A DNA stretch of 64,000 nt from Arbacia lixula (lineage: Eukaryota; Echinodermata; Echinoidea; Arbacioida; Arbaciidae). The notes under the pieces are model-generated. The model was not told the origin of the DNA and did not search any database. It saw only the letters and a program-made list of their open reading frames with translations. The stretch lies in contig OZ022581.1 in NCBI GenBank assembly GCA_963669155.1, positions 15,268,335 to 15,332,334 on the forward strand. Direction: 5' to 3'. The position numbers and the translations under genes are program-made. Positions within the stretch are counted from its first letter, which is position 1, and the number at the start of each line of letters is the position of its first letter. Shown piece after piece: positions 61,235 to 64,000 of this stretch.

Positions 61235-64000
61235 TTAAGTTGTATGCAATCTAAAAAAATACTTCAAACTCAATGTGTGAAGTAAGATGCATTTATTGTG
61301 AAAAACTGGTGTTGGGGACCATACATCTTGGCAGTGTTCTTCCTCAGAAAGTTGTCTCACCCACTGTTGCCAAATCTCCTGTTCGCCATCTGGAATTAGG
61401 TCATCCCATCCTAACTTTTTTGCCGTCAATCTTTGCATCAAATGCTTAGCTTTCAAGATGAAGGGATTCAGGAAACCAAGCGGGTCATAAATGCTTGACA
61501 CAATGCTAAGCAATCCTCTCCTTATCAAAGGTTTGTCCTTTACCAACGTCCTGTACATCCCAGTTGATCCCCAAGGCTCTTTCAACTGGAAGTGGCTCCT
61601 TGTTTAAGGTTTAACCTTTAACTTGCTTAGCCCTCTCTTCCACTGGGATGGATTGAAGAACTTTGGATCGGTTGCTAATCCACTTTGTTACTGTAATCTG
61701 AAGCCTCCTTTCGCTAACAGACTCCTCAACTCAGCTGCTATTCTGATTGCAACATCTTCATCAGGCACACCAACCAAGCAATCATCCACATAGAACTTTT
61801 GCTTCACGATTCCAGTGACATCAGGGCTGAATTCAGATTCAAAGTCGTCGGCTGTCCTGCGGAGTGCATAACTGCATACACTGGGGCTCCAAGTTCCCCC
61901 GAACAAATGCACACACATTCTATAGATACGAGGGTCTTCTTTTCTGTTGCCTGTTGGCCACCACAAAATCTCAATACATCTTGGTCTGTGGCAGGCACAC
62001 GAACTTGGTGAAACATGGCTTCAATGTCGGCCACCAAAGCCACTGGAGCTGATGGAAACCTCAATAGCACCCTAATCAACCTGTTGGTAAGATCTGGTCC
62101 CTGATAAACCACATTGTTCAGTGACAAGCCTTTCCATTCTGATGCACAGTTGAAAACAGTCCTCACTTTACCAGGTTTCTGGGGATGGAATACGGGGTGG
62201 TGTGGCAAATACCACTCACATTCATTCGTTTTGTCCTGTTTACTAACCTCCTCAGCATAACCTTTTTCCATGAGTTCTACCATGCCATCTGCATACTTCT
62301 GAAGGAGGCCTTCACTCTCGGTTAGCTTTCTCCCAAGACTTTGGAGTCTCCTCTGCGCCATCCATGTGTTATTCTGGAGATCTGGAGGTCTCTTCTTGAA
62401 GGGAATAGGGAACTGATAATGACCATCCTCCATGCAGATACCGTGTTCTGATTCTGCTAGGGCCTTTACATTATTCCTTGACATTCCTCTTTCCTCCTTA
62501 AGAGGATCAAGTGTCTCAAGCTTCCAGAACCTCTCTAGCTGTCTCTCGAGACACAGATCTCCTCTGATGAATGTGTTTGTTACATATACCAGATTGTCCT
62601 CTCTACCAGCTGTGCTGAGTGCACCATGGAGTGACCATCTGGGGCACGTTCTGATTGCGTATGGTCCTATCACTCCTCATCTAATTTCTAGAGGCAGCAA
62701 AGCTTCTGGCACATGTTGACCAATAACCAAACCCACATTCTCTTCAGTGGCTAAAGGGACGTCATTCCCTTTTAGGTGGGTTAGTCCTCTTATGTCATCA
62801 ACCATGGCCATGTGCACACGTTTGATGTTGATATTGTCCCTTGTATACACACATGGCATCTTTATCTTTGTGCTGTTGTCTCCACTGTCCACAATCGGAC
62901 TCTGTGTAGCTTCTGGGTAGACAACACTTTCTTTACGTACAAGGGTTGTGAGCAACAGCTTCTCCTTAACTCCCTTGGCTCCAAGTCTCCTCGCTATTAA
63001 AGCTTGTCAAGCAAAACGTAGTTGTTGAACCGGAGTCCAGTAATGTGCAAGTCCACAGCATTTTCTGGCAGCCTTCCGCTTTCGCTCACACAGGCGCCAT
63101 AGGAAGCAAACTCTTTCTGCTGGCCCCTGTGGAACTACAAGAGGCTTCTGATTCCACACTGCTATTGTGTGTGTCACCCTCAGTCTTCTGGTCACCAGCT
63201 GGTTCTGAGATATGCAATAACTTGTTGTGTTTCCATGAGCAACCATCAACAGATCCAGTCCTATTGTTCTTACATGCTCCTATCATGTGACCTGTTCTCA
63301 AACAGTTGAGACATAGACCCTTCTTTCTGGCAAGCCATGGTCTATCTTTAGGAGTCAAGTCCTTAAACTGTTTACAGTCCCATAGCTTGTGGTTACCCTT
63401 GCACTGGAAACACCCTGGTTCAGCGGGCTGAGTGCTGGACGAAGTGGAGAAGGAGCCTCTGGTTTCTCCACTGCTGGAAGGTTTGCTTTGATCGCTCTTA
63501 CCACACATCAGTCCTCTGAAAACTGGGTCATTCATCTCGTCTGCAACTGCCCGCACAAAACATATCATGTCTTCAAACCCAGGGATTCTCCGCTGACGCC
63601 GAATTCTTAGACGTTCAGCAATTGGGAGAAGAACCTTCCGAGGTGAAAGTTCATGTTCAAACCCCATGGCTTGAAAGGACATCAAACACACACTCATGTC
63701 ATCTGCAAGCGCTCTCAAAGCACCTCTTTTTTGAGGGCCTATGTTCTTCCCACAAGTGATCTTTTCACAACTGGATCTCCATACCTCTCCTGCAACAGGT
63801 GCTTCGCCGTGGAGTATCCCTGCTTTGCTGGCATTAACAAGCATGGACTTATCAACCTCTTGGGCTCTCCTTTACAGTCGTGCAGGAGTCTAGTCAGCTT
63901 CGTTCTATCCTCAATTGGCGTAGTGTCCAGGCTATCTTCAAAGCTTCGCCAAAACTTCCAAAATCCCAATGGCTCTCCTTCATAGCAAGTCAATTCATTC
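61235..64000 (-). mobile_element. BEL/Pao-type LTR retroelement fossil (partial, runs off the window)
   Basis: Minus-strand element, gag first at the right edge. Recognisable parts in order: a gag domain and two CCHC zinc knuckles (about 63.1-64.0 kb), the end of the protease region with the family-typical IGQHVPEALLPLEIR (about 62.7-62.95 kb), reverse transcriptase with the FYVDD catalytic box (about 61.7-62.7 kb), and the Pao A17 region (SSIYDPLGFLNPF, about 61.2-61.6 kb). This order and these signatures are those of BEL/Pao elements. No integrase part and no LTR were seen in the window. It is broken, with several breaks, yet long stretches remain readable, so it is probably a relatively young insertion. 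The 5' end lies beyond the window. Confidence 0.9.

Overview
This window looks like the nuclear genome of an animal, most likely a marine invertebrate deuterostome and possibly a sea urchin. The reasons are spliced genes with GT-AG introns, an AT-rich background, abundant (GA)n, (CA)n and homopolymer-C tracts, many foldback elements, tRNA-derived SINEs, a Tc1-like element and a BEL/Pao retroelement. The echinoderm assignment is an inference from the style of the repeats, not from a diagnostic gene.

Layout. About 1-51 kb is a gene-poor stretch with no convincing protein-coding gene. It is filled with low-complexity purine or pyrimidine tracts (about 2-3.7, 6-6.35, 7.85-8.7, 22.3-22.5, 26.5-26.8, 29.6-30.2, 35.4-35.5, 39.7-40.8 and 44.45-44.8 kb) and microsatellites. 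It also holds foldback elements (4.97-5.4, 46.34-47.07 and 49.39-49.51 kb), a palindromic Tc1-derived element (23.24-24.34 kb), SINE heads and a few CpG-richer patches that may be regulatory. Two minus-strand segments (17.19 and 31.1 kb) have exon-like splice borders and may belong to a long transcript whose coding body lies elsewhere.

The one host gene that can be read is TIMM21 (mitochondrial TIM23-complex subunit Tim21) on the plus strand, about 53.4-59.87 kb. Its seven exons join in compatible phases and give about 244 residues: an N-terminal presequence-like region, one membrane segment and the complete intermembrane-space domain ending in LEDNR-stop. Directly over its stop codon starts a 25-bp minisatellite of about 16 units that appears to have grown out of the last codons of the gene. 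This is the most distinctive structure in the window.

Downstream, 60.5-60.7 kb holds a degenerate SINE. From about 61.2 kb to the end lies a minus-strand BEL/Pao-type LTR retroelement fossil (gag with zinc knuckles, protease/RT region, Pao A17 region), which runs off the window and is broken.

No rRNA, convincing tRNA gene, CRISPR or bacterial-type operon was seen. Most open frames outside TIMM21 and the transposons are translations of simple repeats or random AT-rich DNA.
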